NCBI GenBank assembly: GCA_964246695.1
Contig: CAXTSI010000115.1
Coordinates: 1 to 19,259 of the forward strand
DNA: 19,259 bases
Source: Stigonema sp964246695
GTDB lineage: Bacteria; Cyanobacteriota; Cyanobacteriia; Cyanobacteriales; Nostocaceae
Direction of reading: 5' to 3'
Shown: piece after piece, positions 1 through 7,483 of the stretch
How the letters are laid out: each line of letters opens with the position of its first letter
Numbering within the stretch: the first letter of the stretch is position 1
Translations under genes and position numbers: made by a program
The notes under the pieces: model-generated
Databases searched by the model: none
Told to the model about the DNA's origin: nothing
Seen by the model: the letters and a program-made list of their open reading frames with translations, nothing else

Positions 1-254
1 TTTTTTCTCTCAGTAATTTCCCTATCGTGACAGTTGGGGTGCGGAATGTGGGTTAGAGAGGAAAGCACTGAGAAAAACTTTGTCAAAACAACAACAAAGA
101 TGCGGGAACTTCCCGTGGTCGAACGCCGGAAAGTCCCCGCATCTTGGATGGACCAGCGACAACTATGCCCTGGTCAATCGGATAACTGGTATTTGGAGAA
201 AGTGATCCATGACCTGGAGCGCGATCGCCGGTGCTAACTACCAATGACTAATGT
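1..254. other. No supportable gene; weak open frame
   Basis: A plus-strand open frame runs from a TTG at 34 to a stop at 237, and includes an ATG at 46. Its 67-residue product matches no family I recognise and has no clear ribosome binding site. It stops just before a recombinase-like fragment on the same strand, so it may be decayed DNA of the same element. Otherwise I see nothing here. Confidence 0.3.
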
Positions 255-413
255 ATGAACCTTGACGTGTCCCTGGCTGCCCAACAAATGGGTCATAGTG
301 TTCAGATGCATACCAACTGTTATCACCACTCGATCAGCGATCGCCATCATCAGAAAGCTTTTGAGTCGCTGATGATGCGGACAGATTACCCACGACCACC
401 AGTAAATGGATAG
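255..413 (+). pseudogene. Tyrosine recombinase C-terminal remnant
   Basis: An ATG-initiated frame of 52 codons reads like the last part of a cyanobacterial phage-type integrase. It has an A-A-Q-Q-M-G-H-S segment, followed by H-T-N-C-Y-H-H and then a basic tail. In such enzymes the G-H-S histidine and the tyrosine about ten residues later are catalytic (second His of the R-H-R-H box and the nucleophile). The N-terminal core with the catalytic arginines is absent and an in-frame stop lies immediately upstream at 249-251, so this is a decayed fragment. The match is by motif only. A short spurious ORF is the alternative. Confidence 0.4.
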
Positions 414-504
414 AAGGACACCGACCCAAAAATGGATTACCAAAACTTGCGGGAATCTTGCGGGAATTTTGCAGTAATTAGATATTGGATTGGCTGTAAA
501 AGAG

Positions 505-576
505 TGGGTGACTCAGGATTTGAACCTAAAACCAATGGATTAAGAGTCCACTGCTCTACTTTTGAGCTAATCACCC
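505..576 (-). tRNA. tRNA-Lys (anticodon CTT), degenerate D-loop
   Basis: The reverse complement folds as a cloverleaf. The 7-bp acceptor stem GGGTGAT/GTCACCC has one T-G pair, the D stem is GCTC/GAGC, and the anticodon stem GTGGA/TCCAT carries the loop CTCTTAA. The T stem TTAGG/CCTGA carries the loop TTCAAAT. The loop places CTT at positions 34-36, giving lysine. The 3' CCA is not encoded, as is common in cyanobacteria, and position 505 would supply discriminator A. The D-loop is AAAAGTA and lacks the usual adjacent GG that contacts the T-loop. The T stem also has a T-G pair. It may be a weakly functional or decaying tRNA. Confidence 0.75.
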
Positions 577-633
577 AATAACTTATGATACTAGATTTAT
601 TACGCAACCGCAACTATTTTTTTTCGGTCTTCC

Positions 634-711
634 TCATTCCCAGCCAGAGGCTTTCTTTCTCGTTCCTAGCCTCTGGCTAGGAATGCCTTAGTAGCGGGCT
701 GCCGCCTCGTT
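634..711. repeat. Palindromic intergenic repeat, copy 1
   Basis: The core is a perfect hairpin: TTCCTAGCC at 663-671, a TCT loop, and GGCTAGGAA at 675-683. It is followed by GAATGCCTTA and a G+C-rich tail GCGGGCTGCCGCCTC. A partial half-palindrome (CATTCCCAGCCAGAGGC) precedes it at 635-651. The same core and tail occur inverted at 1925-1977. It lies downstream of the cupin gene and could end its transcription, but no long T-tract follows the stem. Such dispersed palindromes are common between genes in Nostocales. Confidence 0.75.
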
Positions 712-747
712 CACCCAGCAAACAACTTAACCAAGTTCCAAATCTCC

Positions 748-1200
748 TCAATCAACTAATCTACGTTCCCCATCAACGCGATACAGACGTTTCTTGACAC
801 GCGTATAATCAACAACTTCAAAACTACGCCGTTCACCACCCATTAAATACACCAAATCCTCACTAAACGGATTCTTCATAGAATGTGGTAGAGAAGGCGC
901 GGTGAACCCCATAAAATCACCCGATGCTACTTCAAATTCCTCATCACCGATTTCGGCAATTCCTCTACCAGAAATAATGTAAATAAATTCCTCTTCTTGA
1001 TAATGAAAGTGAAATTCTGTGGTTTCTTTTCCTGGTTCCACTCGTACTAAATGCACACCCATTTGTTTCATCCCCACAGCATCACTGAGGGATTTAGTAT
1101 TTCTCAGTGCATTAGGATTGAGGTTATGCACTTTTACAGTTTCTGGCATCGCCTCGATCTCACTGGCTTTAAGCAGATGGCGTTTATGATTTTTGTTCAT
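748..1200 (-). CDS. Single-domain cupin protein
   Basis: A 150-residue soluble protein with one cupin beta-barrel. Motif 1 is seen as PGKETTEFHFHYQEEEF followed by I-S-G-R-G, giving H-x-H-x4-E and the closing Gly. Motif 2 is G-D-F-M-G-F-T-A-P-S-L-P-H-S-M-K-N, supplying the fourth metal-ligand histidine. A mononuclear metal site is therefore likely intact. The length fits stand-alone cupins of unknown substrate, sometimes sugar isomerase-like or small-molecule binding. No substrate can be named from sequence. ATG at 1198-1200 has no strong Shine-Dalgarno. The gene is divergent from the small membrane protein at 1446, with a 245-nt spacer that may hold promoters for both. Confidence 0.85.
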   Translation of the reverse strand: MNKNHKRHLLKASEIEAMPETVKVHNLNPNALRNTKSLSDAVGMKQMGVHLVRVEPGKETTEFHFHYQEEEFIYIISGRGIAEIGDEEFEVASGDFMGFTAPSLPHSMKNPFSEDLVYLMGGERRSFEVVDYTRVKKRLYRVDGERRLVD

Positions 1201-1237
1201 TGTTTGCTGCGTGTATTTACTGATTGTTTGGAAAATA

Positions 1238-1285
1238 TTTCATGTATTTGCAGATAATTTAAATCTTTCATGTATTTCCAGAAAT
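1238..1285. repeat. Paired direct repeat in divergent promoter region
   Basis: TTTCATGTATTTGCAGA at 1238 and TTTCATGTATTTCCAGA at 1266 match at 16 of 17 positions, with starts 28 nt apart. They lie 40-90 nt upstream of the cupin start within the spacer between divergent genes, so they may be operator half-sites. A third partial match (GTGTATTTAC) is near 1211. The function is inferred from position only. Confidence 0.4.
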
Positions 1286-1393
1286 TAGGATGACACTGGA
1301 GTTTTAAATAATTTAATTTTATTAATAACTCTTTCCTATTTTCCTGGTTTAACTTGGATGCTCTTGGAAAGTTGTAACCTAGATTATTTCATT

Positions 1394-1420
1394 AAAACCA
1401 GAAATTTAGCGGTTTTTTTT
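1394..1420 (+). terminator. Weak terminator-like hairpin in leader
   Basis: AAAACC at 1394-1399 pairs with GGTTTT at 1411-1416 and runs into an 8-T tract. It sits about 26 nt upstream of the start codon at 1446. The stem has only two G-C pairs, so intrinsic termination is doubtful. If real, it would act as a leader attenuator for the small membrane protein gene. Confidence 0.2.
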
Positions 1421-1445
1421 AGTGTAAACATTAGGAGCGAAATTC

Positions 1446-1835
1446 ATGGAACCTGTTTGGCATGTCGTTGATGGATTTGTAGATGCTCAGAACGGACAAG
1501 ATATGTCCACTGAACAAGCTATCAATGTTGCTGCTGCAACCACTGGTGTCATAGTTGAACGTGTTGCTTCTGCCTCTCTGGCTGGAGCGGGTTCTCTAGC
1601 AGGATATGCAGGTATGGCTTCTGCTGTGTCCTCTGTGGGACTCGGCGGTGCTACGACAGCAATTGCTGGGGCGTTGGGATCTAACGTAGCTGGAGCCGCA
1701 GCAACAGCAGTTGTAACATCCGCTGTAGGTGGTCCAGTGGTGATGGGCGGAATCCTAGCTGTCGGAGCGGGTGCGGCTGTTTACAGTCTATATCAAGTCG
1801 GACATTGGGCTGGTAAGCAAATCCAATTGTGGTAG
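1446..1835 (+). CDS. Gly/Ala-rich small membrane protein, unknown function
   Basis: A 129-residue protein with ATG at 1446 and a good Shine-Dalgarno (AGGAG, about 9 nt upstream). Residues 1-25 are polar and acidic. About residues 28-120 are almost entirely Ala, Gly, Val, Ser and Thr, with no Lys and few charges, and can form two to four tightly packed membrane helices. G-x-x-x-G/A small-residue spacing is frequent (S-L-A-G-Y-A-G, A-G-A-L-G-S, A-V-G-G-P). The C-terminus ends with an amphipathic W-A-G-K-Q-I-Q-L-W. I recognise no named family. The composition resembles pore-forming or bacteriocin-like peptides and glycine-zipper proteins, but this is compositional inference only. It is convergent with glcD, with repeat copy 2 between them. 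Confidence 0.75.
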   Translation: MEPVWHVVDGFVDAQNGQDMSTEQAINVAAATTGVIVERVASASLAGAGSLAGYAGMASAVSSVGLGGATTAIAGALGSNVAGAAATAVVTSAVGGPVVMGGILAVGAGAAVYSLYQVGHWAGKQIQLW

Positions 1836-1863
1836 GTACTGTCTCTGCTCATCTGTAGTACTT

Positions 1864-1977
1864 TTTCTCGTTCCCAAGCGCTGGGTCTTAACGTTATTCC
1901 ATAGGCTCAGCCTCGTTTCGCAGTCGGGAGGCGGCAGCCCGCCGGTAAGGCATTCCCAGCCGGAGGCTGGGAACGAG
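1864..1977. repeat. Palindromic intergenic repeat, copy 2 (inverted)
   Basis: A perfect hairpin is formed by TTCCCAGCC at 1953-1961, a GGA loop and GGCTGGGAA at 1965-1973. A G+C-rich arm at 1925-1945 precedes it. This is the reverse complement of the 659-711 element with a few substitutions. The outer ends, CTCGTTCCCA at 1865-1874 and TGGGAACGAG at 1968-1977, are also inverted repeats, giving a MITE-like outline. It lies between two convergent genes and may serve as a bidirectional terminator. Confidence 0.7.
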
Positions 1978-1993
1978 ATGAAGTGGAATAGTG

Positions 1994-3472
1994 TTAAAAT
2001 CTTTCTATTCCTTCCAAGTGTTTGGCAGTCTCACCCATAGCTTTTGCTGCTTCACCGCAAGTGCGCGGTGTGGGGAAAATCTTTCCGGGATTTGCTAAAC
2101 CTTTGGGATTGAAAGCTTGTCTTACCGATTGCATAGTTTCTAAATCAGTTGGAGTAAACATTTCCGGCATGTAGCATTTCTTATCTGCACCAACACCATG
2201 TTCACCAGAAATACTCCCGCCCACTTTTACGCAAAGCTTGAGAATTTCTCCCCCGACTTCTTCCACTTTCTCTAATGCTCCAGGTACAGAATTATCGTAG
2301 AGAATCAGTGGGTGAAGATTGCCATCACCAGCGTGAAACACATTGGCAATGCGATAACCGGATTTCTGACTTAAGGCTTCAATTTCACTTAGTACGTAAG
2401 ACAACTGAGTACGCGGAATTACGCCATCTTGTACATAATAATCTGGACTTACGTGTCCAGCTGCAGCAAAAGCTGCTTTGCGTCCTTTCCACAATTTCAA
2501 GCGCTGTTCGGGGTCACTTGCAATAGTAATATTACGCGCACCATTATTTTTACAAATTTCAGCAACGCGCTGTTTATTTGCCGCAACTTCTACAGCCATA
2601 CCATCTATTTCTATGAGCAGAATAGCTGCAGCATCACGGGGGTAACAATTTGTGCAAACTACATCTTCAACAGCATTGATGCTGAGGTTATCCATGATTT
2701 CCATACCACCGGGAATAATTCCGGCGCTGATGATATCGGAAACACTTGCCCCAGCTGCTTCAATGTTGGTAAAATCAGCTAAAAGTACGCAAATTGATTC
2801 AGCACTTTTGAGAATTCGCAGAGTAATTTCTGTAGCAATTCCTAGAGTTCCTTCGGAACCAACAAATATACCTGTTAAATCATAACCAGGCATTTCCGGA
2901 ATTTGTCCCCCCACATCTACAATCGAACCATCGGGAAGGACGAGTTTTAATCCCAAAACGTGGTTAGTCGTGACACCGTACTTCAAGCAATGCACCCCTC
3001 CAGAGTTTTCGGCTACATTGCCACCAATAGAGCAGATGATTTGGCTGGAGGGGTCAGGAGCGTAGTAAAATCCAGCACCGCTCACTGTTTGTGTTACCCA
3101 GTTGTTAATGACTCCTGGTTGCACAACAACGCGCTGATTTTCTAAGTCAACGCTAAGTATTTGCCGCATTAATGAAGTTACAATTAAAACGCAGTTTTCT
3201 ATTGGCAAAGCCCCACCTGATAAACCAGTACCAGATCCGCGTGCGATAAAGGGGATGGAGTTGCGATCGCATATCTTCACCAACTCAGCGACTTGTTCTG
3301 TTGTTCTTGGTAGCGCCACCACAGCCGGACGTTGGCGATAGCTAGTGAGTCCATCACACTCATAAGTGATCAGTTCCTCGCGGCGTTGCACTACGCCATT
3401 TTTGCCAACGACCGCTTCAAATTGTTTGATGATGGGTTTCCAGTTGCGTTGTTGTTTGTCTTGGACCAGCAT
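1994..3472 (-). CDS. glcD: Glycolate dehydrogenase, FAD-linked GlcD subunit
   Basis: A 492-residue flavoprotein of the PCMH/FAD-oxidase family, full length for GlcD. The N-terminal FAD-binding half (about 40-225) shows P-F-I-A-R-G-S-G-T-G-L-S-G-G and a second cofactor loop I-G-G-N-V-A-E-N-S-G-G. The C-terminal half (about 226-470) carries F-H-A-G-D-G-N-L-H-P and G-E-H-G-V-G, the substrate and FAD-contacting histidine segments. In cyanobacteria this enzyme oxidises photorespiratory glycolate to glyoxylate and passes electrons to the membrane quinone pool. Activity on D-lactate is possible and cannot be excluded from sequence. No glcE or glcF neighbour is present, as is usual in cyanobacteria. 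It is transcribed alone and is convergent with the 1446 gene. Confidence 0.93.
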   Translation of the reverse strand: MLVQDKQQRNWKPIIKQFEAVVGKNGVVQRREELITYECDGLTSYRQRPAVVALPRTTEQVAELVKICDRNSIPFIARGSGTGLSGGALPIENCVLIVTSLMRQILSVDLENQRVVVQPGVINNWVTQTVSGAGFYYAPDPSSQIICSIGGNVAENSGGVHCLKYGVTTNHVLGLKLVLPDGSIVDVGGQIPEMPGYDLTGIFVGSEGTLGIATEITLRILKSAESICVLLADFTNIEAAGASVSDIISAGIIPGGMEIMDNLSINAVEDVVCTNCYPRDAAAILLIEIDGMAVEVAANKQRVAEICKNNGARNITIASDPEQRLKLWKGRKAAFAAAGHVSPDYYVQDGVIPRTQLSYVLSEIEALSQKSGYRIANVFHAGDGNLHPLILYDNSVPGALEKVEEVGGEILKLCVKVGGSISGEHGVGADKKCYMPEMFTPTDLETMQSVRQAFNPKGLANPGKIFPTPRTCGEAAKAMGETAKHLEGIERF

Positions 3473-3530
3473 AGGTATTTACACTTAAATGTGAATATTT
3501 AAACTTAATTTGATAAATTGGCTGAAATTA

Positions 3531-3752
3531 CAAGCTGTTCAAATTTGAAATAATTTCCTCACTTAATTTTAATTTTAAAGCCATTAATGTAATAACAGCT
3601 AATTCGGGAAATTTATCAACATAATCTGCAAGTTTTGCGATCTGCTTTTAACCGAGACAATTTATCTGCAATTGATTGACGCACTACATCAGAACTAAGC
3701 TCAAATTGCTGGCTAACATATCTGTAAGCATTACCTGTTGTCGGAATTGAAT
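3531..3752 (-). pseudogene. Decayed HEPN-domain gene (copy A)
   Basis: The reverse strand aligns codon by codon with the intact HEPN gene at 16510-16887 but is broken by stops and indels. The best stretch is 3680-3752 against 16650-16730. Both contain CATCAG/AATCAG, CTAA, a GCTAACATAT block and GTTGTCGGAAT. The 3' half at 3531-3640 is closest to the third remnant at 16222, sharing GAAATAATTTCCTCA and CGGGAAATTTATC(A/G)ACATAA. Only the C-terminal two-thirds remains. The N-terminal part and the partner gene are missing. Confidence 0.75.
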
Positions 3753-4055
3753 ATCAGTAGAAAAGCAAACTTTTCCCCCAAGAGCGATCGCACTCCTAAT
3801 TTTGTAGTGTGTAATACTTTTTATCAGCCACCGTTTAAGCAAGTAGGTTGGTTATGTATAATATTTGCTTATATCCAGGTGACAGCTTATCCCGCACATA
3901 GAAACTTTGGAAAATGGTGACGAAGACTGGGATTGTATGACCAAGCCCGCAACGGGAGCGGGAACTCGAACCAGTGAACTCTTAACAGAAAAGAATGAGC
4001 CGCCGTCCCTTGCGCGTCTCCCCTTGGGAGAAGATTAAGGGTACTTGCACCATAA
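3753..4055. other. Intergenic DNA without a gene
   Basis: Several short unrelated frames are present but none has a convincing start or family match. One HIP1 octamer lies at about 3784. A perfect small hairpin CTCCC-CTT-GGGAG occurs at 4018-4030 and a G+C-rich partial palindrome near 3944-3965. Both look like fragments of dispersed cyanobacterial repeats. Confidence 0.5.
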
Positions 4056-4292
4056 TTTATTTATGAAAGAAATAAAATATTTTTTTCGTCGAGTAGGCGC
4101 AAGAAAAAATACGTCCGCGATCATACCCCTGAAGAGTGCGTCAAGGGGATTTCCCTGTTCCCTGTTAAGAGTTCCCTGCGCGCATTATGGAGTCATTTAG
4201 AACGCGATACAACCTGGTCAATATTAGAAGGCGCCGCAACTTCTAACGATGCAGCTATAGCAACCGTTGTTGGACGCATTCCCACCGACAGT

Positions 4293-5030
4293 TTGTCACC
4301 AATAGCACAGCGTAGATTGTTAGAATTACTTGCAACATTGTTAATTCATCCAGATCCGCTAGTACGTTTAAATGTACTCCAACGCTGCTATCAGCTACCA
4401 GTTAACGATCCCGAACAAATACTCTTACCTAAGCTACTACAGGCAATAAATTCACCTTTACCTGACGAGTGTTCAGCAGCAGCAAATGCAGTATTTACTA
4501 CCTATAGCGGTAAATTTGCTACCGTTGTTGGCGATGCTGTTAGAAACATTATTGGCAATCGTCGTGCGCTGCAAACTTTAGTAAGAATACTGATTAATAC
4601 ACTAGGTGGTCGGCGCCAACTATTATTACCAACCGCACGCGCTGTTATTGAAGCAATGGCAAGCGACCCACTTACCGCTACTTTACAAGTTGAATTAGCA
4701 TTACCCGCTTTACCTTGCGATGAATTAGCGATTTTCTTTGAAAAATTAGCAGCTTCCGATCAAATGCATCCCGAAGTCTTATTTACAGCAGTGGATGGAA
4801 TAAGAGAGACAACTGGAAGAAACGATGCTAACGAATTAGTACATTTAGAAGAACTTTTAGTCGCAAGCAACGATGACAGATTGCGTCGCATTGCCCTTGC
4901 TGCATTAATTACGCAGTCGCAAACGTATGGGTGGAACGATAAACGCAAGCAAAGATTATATGCTTTTCGTAATGACCCCTCACCACTGGTTGCTTCCTCT
5001 GCACAATTTATACTAGTACCAGATACTTAG
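4293..5030 (+). CDS. HEAT-like repeat protein, probable 5'-truncated gene
   Basis: The 245 residues are almost wholly helical, in regular HEAT-like pairs with L-x-x-L-L and A-(L/V)-x-x-(L/A) spacing. No catalytic motif is visible. The only start is TTG at 4293, without a Shine-Dalgarno. Coding-like sequence continues upstream in the same frame without a stop to 4056. From about 4182 it reads L-W-S-H-L-E-R-D-T-T-W-S-I-L-E-G-A-A, clearly the same type of helix. No ATG or GTG opens that frame. A short CCCTGTT repeat at 4153-4177 marks a likely insertion or breakpoint. I conclude that the true gene was longer and lost its 5' end, perhaps a helical-scaffold protein. It is convergent with the SGNH gene, 13 nt away. 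Confidence 0.6.
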   Translation: MSPIAQRRLLELLATLLIHPDPLVRLNVLQRCYQLPVNDPEQILLPKLLQAINSPLPDECSAAANAVFTTYSGKFATVVGDAVRNIIGNRRALQTLVRILINTLGGRRQLLLPTARAVIEAMASDPLTATLQVELALPALPCDELAIFFEKLAASDQMHPEVLFTAVDGIRETTGRNDANELVHLEELLVASNDDRLRRIALAALITQSQTYGWNDKRKQRLYAFRNDPSPLVASSAQFILVPDT

Positions 5031-5043
5031 GCTTTAGGTTGGG

Positions 5044-5814
5044 TTACGCTACTGGATGCTGTAATTCGTGGTCAACCACATATTTTTTAATAACTTCCTT
5101 CCAAACTAAGTATCCTTGACCATTTAAATGAAGTCCATCAAGCGTGTATTGAGCATCTAATTGATTTTGAGAGTCTAATAAATGAGAAAATACATCTATA
5201 TATTGATATGTAAACTCTTTTGCCAAGTCTCTTAAGTATGAATTCAGTTTTAATACATGATTATTGTTTTGCCAATAACGAGTCACTTTGTTATTGACGG
5301 GTAAAACGCTTTGAACAAATACTTCTGTATTTGGTATTTTATTGCGTAAATCAGTTAAAATATTTTTGTATACTTCTAAAATTTGTTCTACAGATTTACC
5401 ATCATTTACCAAGTCATTAATACCGACCATTAAGAAAATCTTTTTCGGTTTTGAATCTACTATTTCGTTTAAGCGATTTAATATCCTATTTGTTGTGTCC
5501 CCGCTAATTCCACGTTTTTTTATATTGGGATTTTCCAGCAACTCTGCCCATTCGCCTTCATCAGTTAAACTATCTCCCAATAAAATAATTCCTGGCTCTG
5601 ATTTTGGTAGTTTTTCAAACTGGCTTGTTTTATGGAGATATGTGGGATTGTAATCATTACTACTAGAAAATTTGTCAGAATTCAAAGTCTTAAATATTTT
5701 TGTTAATAAATATGATAGACCACCTTTTCTCTGAATAAATATAGCTGCTATTACCAAAAATAAAGTATTGATTATGAGGGAAATAAATAATAGGATTGTA
5801 GTTGTGTTGTTCAT
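5044..5814 (-). CDS. Membrane-anchored SGNH/GDSL hydrolase
   Basis: A 256-residue protein with one N-terminal hydrophobic helix (about 6-28) followed by an SGNH fold. Block I is I-I-L-L-G-D-S-L-T-D-E-G with nucleophile Ser82. Block II is R-G-I-S-G-D-T with the oxyanion Gly, block III G-I-N-D with Asn133, and block V D-G-L-H-L-N with Asp226 and His229. The catalytic set is complete. The family includes esterases, lipases and carbohydrate acetylesterases, and the closest recognised look is the platelet-activating-factor acetylhydrolase-like subgroup. Substrate is unknown. The anchor suggests action at the periplasmic face. It lies 60 nt downstream of the histidine kinase on the same strand and may be cotranscribed. 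It is visibly more A+T-rich than its neighbours, a hint of separate origin. Confidence 0.88.
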   Translation of the reverse strand: MNNTTTILLFISLIINTLFLVIAAIFIQRKGGLSYLLTKIFKTLNSDKFSSSNDYNPTYLHKTSQFEKLPKSEPGIILLGDSLTDEGEWAELLENPNIKKRGISGDTTNRILNRLNEIVDSKPKKIFLMVGINDLVNDGKSVEQILEVYKNILTDLRNKIPNTEVFVQSVLPVNNKVTRYWQNNNHVLKLNSYLRDLAKEFTYQYIDVFSHLLDSQNQLDAQYTLDGLHLNGQGYLVWKEVIKKYVVDHELQHPVA

Positions 5815-5874
5815 TTTCCCGATCTGCTAATTAAATTAGATCAATCAAGCTAACATGGCGTAACCAGTTGCTCC

Positions 5875-7269
5875 TCAAAGTTTATCGCTTTGTTGAATGG
5901 GTAAACGAATCCGAAAGCAGGTTTCACCGGGTTGAGAATCAACGCTAATGTCTCCATGATGTTGTTGCACCACAATCCGACGAACAATATCTAATCCTAA
6001 TCCGGTTCCGGCTCCGACACCTTTGGTAGTGAAGAATGGCTCAAAAATTCGCGATCGCACCTCTAACGGAATTCCCGATCCGGTATCAGCAATTTCCACA
6101 AAGACCTCATCACTGTTCTGCCCAGTGCGGATGGTCAATTCTCCCTTGCCTTGCATCGCATCAATTGCATTATCAATTATATTTGTCCAGACCTGATTGA
6201 GTTCTCGTCCATACGCCCAAATTCGCGGCAAGACTCCATATTCCCGTTTGATTGTAATTCCGTATTTCAGTTTGTGTTTCAGAATTGTTAACGTACTTTC
6301 AATGCCTGCGTGAATATCAACTTCTTGGAGAGATCCTTGATCCATATACGAGTAATCTTTCATCGCTTGGATCAACTCTGAAATGCGGGTTGAACTGAGG
6401 TCGATTGCCTCTAACAAATTGATTCCAGAAATCGTGGATTCAAGCCAAGTGAGAACACTGCCTAGACACTCTGGGGTAACCTTAGAGGCAATTTCATCCA
6501 AGCGATCGACGGTTAAAGAAGCCGCGACAAGCGTCGGCGCCAGTGTCCAGCCCCGGTCGATGTTGCGATCGCTAAGCCAGTCTGACACGGTATCTTCTAG
6601 TTCACTTTGGGTAAGCGGATCGAGTTGAGGAGGCTGTTTTGCCGTTGTCGCTGCTTGTTGATATAAGTTGCACAAAAAGGTTAATTGGGTTTCATCAATC
6701 GGTTGACGATGCAGTTGTAGCGCTAGATTAGGTAATGAGCGCAAAATGGTTGCCAAATTTTGTACATCCCGTCGCACGGCAGCCGCCGGATTATTCAACT
6801 CGTGGGCTAACCCTGCTGATAAAGTTCCTAGGGAAATGAGTTTGGCTAGCTGTTGCGTAACGGTTTCGTGAATTTGCGATCGCTGAATCGCAATTTTCAG
6901 CACCTGCCGCATCACACCAGGGCATAGTTCCAGCATTTTCCAGAATTCATCTGGTGTCAGTTTATACAAATTAACAGCAGTTACCGCACGTCCGCTCGTA
7001 GGATACGGTTCATCTAGAAGCAAAATTAGTTCTGCAAATATATCACCGGCTTTTAGAATCACAACCGGGACATTTTCGCCTTCCACATTGCGCGTCCATT
7101 CTGTTTGCCCTTCTAGAATGATGTAAAACCCATCAGGTGGATCTCCCTGCTGAGCAATTTGGGTGCCGGCATCGAGCCAAATTTCCTTGCCTTGATTGGC
7201 TAAACACTGCAACTGCAAGTCATCTAAGTGAGCAAACAGAGGAACTTGACGTAATTGCTCGATTTGCAT
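5875..7269 (-). CDS. Histidine kinase with cNMP-binding-like domain
   Basis: A soluble sensor kinase of about 464 residues with no membrane segment. The N-terminal cyclic-nucleotide-binding-like beta roll (about 1-125) has A-E-L-I-L-L-L in place of the usual G-E phosphate-binding motif, so ligand binding is doubtful. The histidine box L-A-H-E-L-N-N-P carries the phosphoacceptor at about residue 156. The ATPase has the N box (N-I-I-D-N-A-I-D-A-M, about 365), D-T-G-S-G-I, F-E-P-F-F-T-T-K and G-T-G-L-G-L. ATG at 7269 is preferred over GTG at 7272 because GGAG lies 8 nt upstream. The kinase is normally encoded just behind a thioredoxin-reductase-like flavoprotein, here reduced to a remnant whose stop abuts this start. 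No response regulator is adjacent. Confidence 0.88.
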   Translation of the reverse strand: MQIEQLRQVPLFAHLDDLQLQCLANQGKEIWLDAGTQIAQQGDPPDGFYIILEGQTEWTRNVEGENVPVVILKAGDIFAELILLLDEPYPTSGRAVTAVNLYKLTPDEFWKMLELCPGVMRQVLKIAIQRSQIHETVTQQLAKLISLGTLSAGLAHELNNPAAAVRRDVQNLATILRSLPNLALQLHRQPIDETQLTFLCNLYQQAATTAKQPPQLDPLTQSELEDTVSDWLSDRNIDRGWTLAPTLVAASLTVDRLDEIASKVTPECLGSVLTWLESTISGINLLEAIDLSSTRISELIQAMKDYSYMDQGSLQEVDIHAGIESTLTILKHKLKYGITIKREYGVLPRIWAYGRELNQVWTNIIDNAIDAMQGKGELTIRTGQNSDEVFVEIADTGSGIPLEVRSRIFEPFFTTKGVGAGTGLGLDIVRRIVVQQHHGDISVDSQPGETCFRIRLPIQQSDKL

Positions 7270-7271
7270 CA

Positions 7272-7469
7272 CTACATCTCCGCCACGCGAGATTCGGTAC
7301 GCACCGCGAGATTGGTTGTTGCTTTGATTTGATCAATTAAGTACTGAGACATATTCTTGGTCAGCGCCGCTCGAATCAACACTACCACACGACAGGCATA
7401 TTTGGAGAAGTATATCGCAGAATTCGCTATCCCAACAATATAGACCTCTTCACAACTACTTGCATTCAT
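7272..7469 (-). pseudogene. Thioredoxin-reductase-like flavoprotein remnant
   Basis: The 65-codon frame reads E-E-V-Y-I-V-G, then N-S-A, then Y-F-S-K-Y-A, and later M-S-Q-Y-L-I-D-Q-I-K-A-T. This is the NAD(P)H-binding part of the thioredoxin-reductase-like proteins (often fused to a cNMP domain) encoded upstream of this kind of kinase. The dinucleotide motif G-G-x-N-S-A-G-Q-A-A has lost several residues and a Gly, and both the FAD half and the redox-active cysteines are absent. It ends in TAG just before the kinase start. Upstream, homology stops within about 15 nt of the HEPN remnant, marking a deletion junction near 7470-7486. Confidence 0.78.
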
Positions 7470-7483
7470 AGCTAATCAATCTG

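Noticed and set aside
34..237. 67-codon open frame at the left end
   Set aside because: No family match, TTG or weak ATG start, no ribosome binding site, and surrounded by decayed sequence. Listed only as a gap description.
2275..3145. Several plus-strand frames of 60-117 codons opposite glcD
   Set aside because: Shadows of the glcD reading frame with no motifs, starts or ribosome binding sites of their own.
3738..3920. 60-codon plus-strand frame
   Set aside because: It begins inside the HEPN remnant on the opposite strand, contains a HIP1 site by chance, and matches nothing recognisable.
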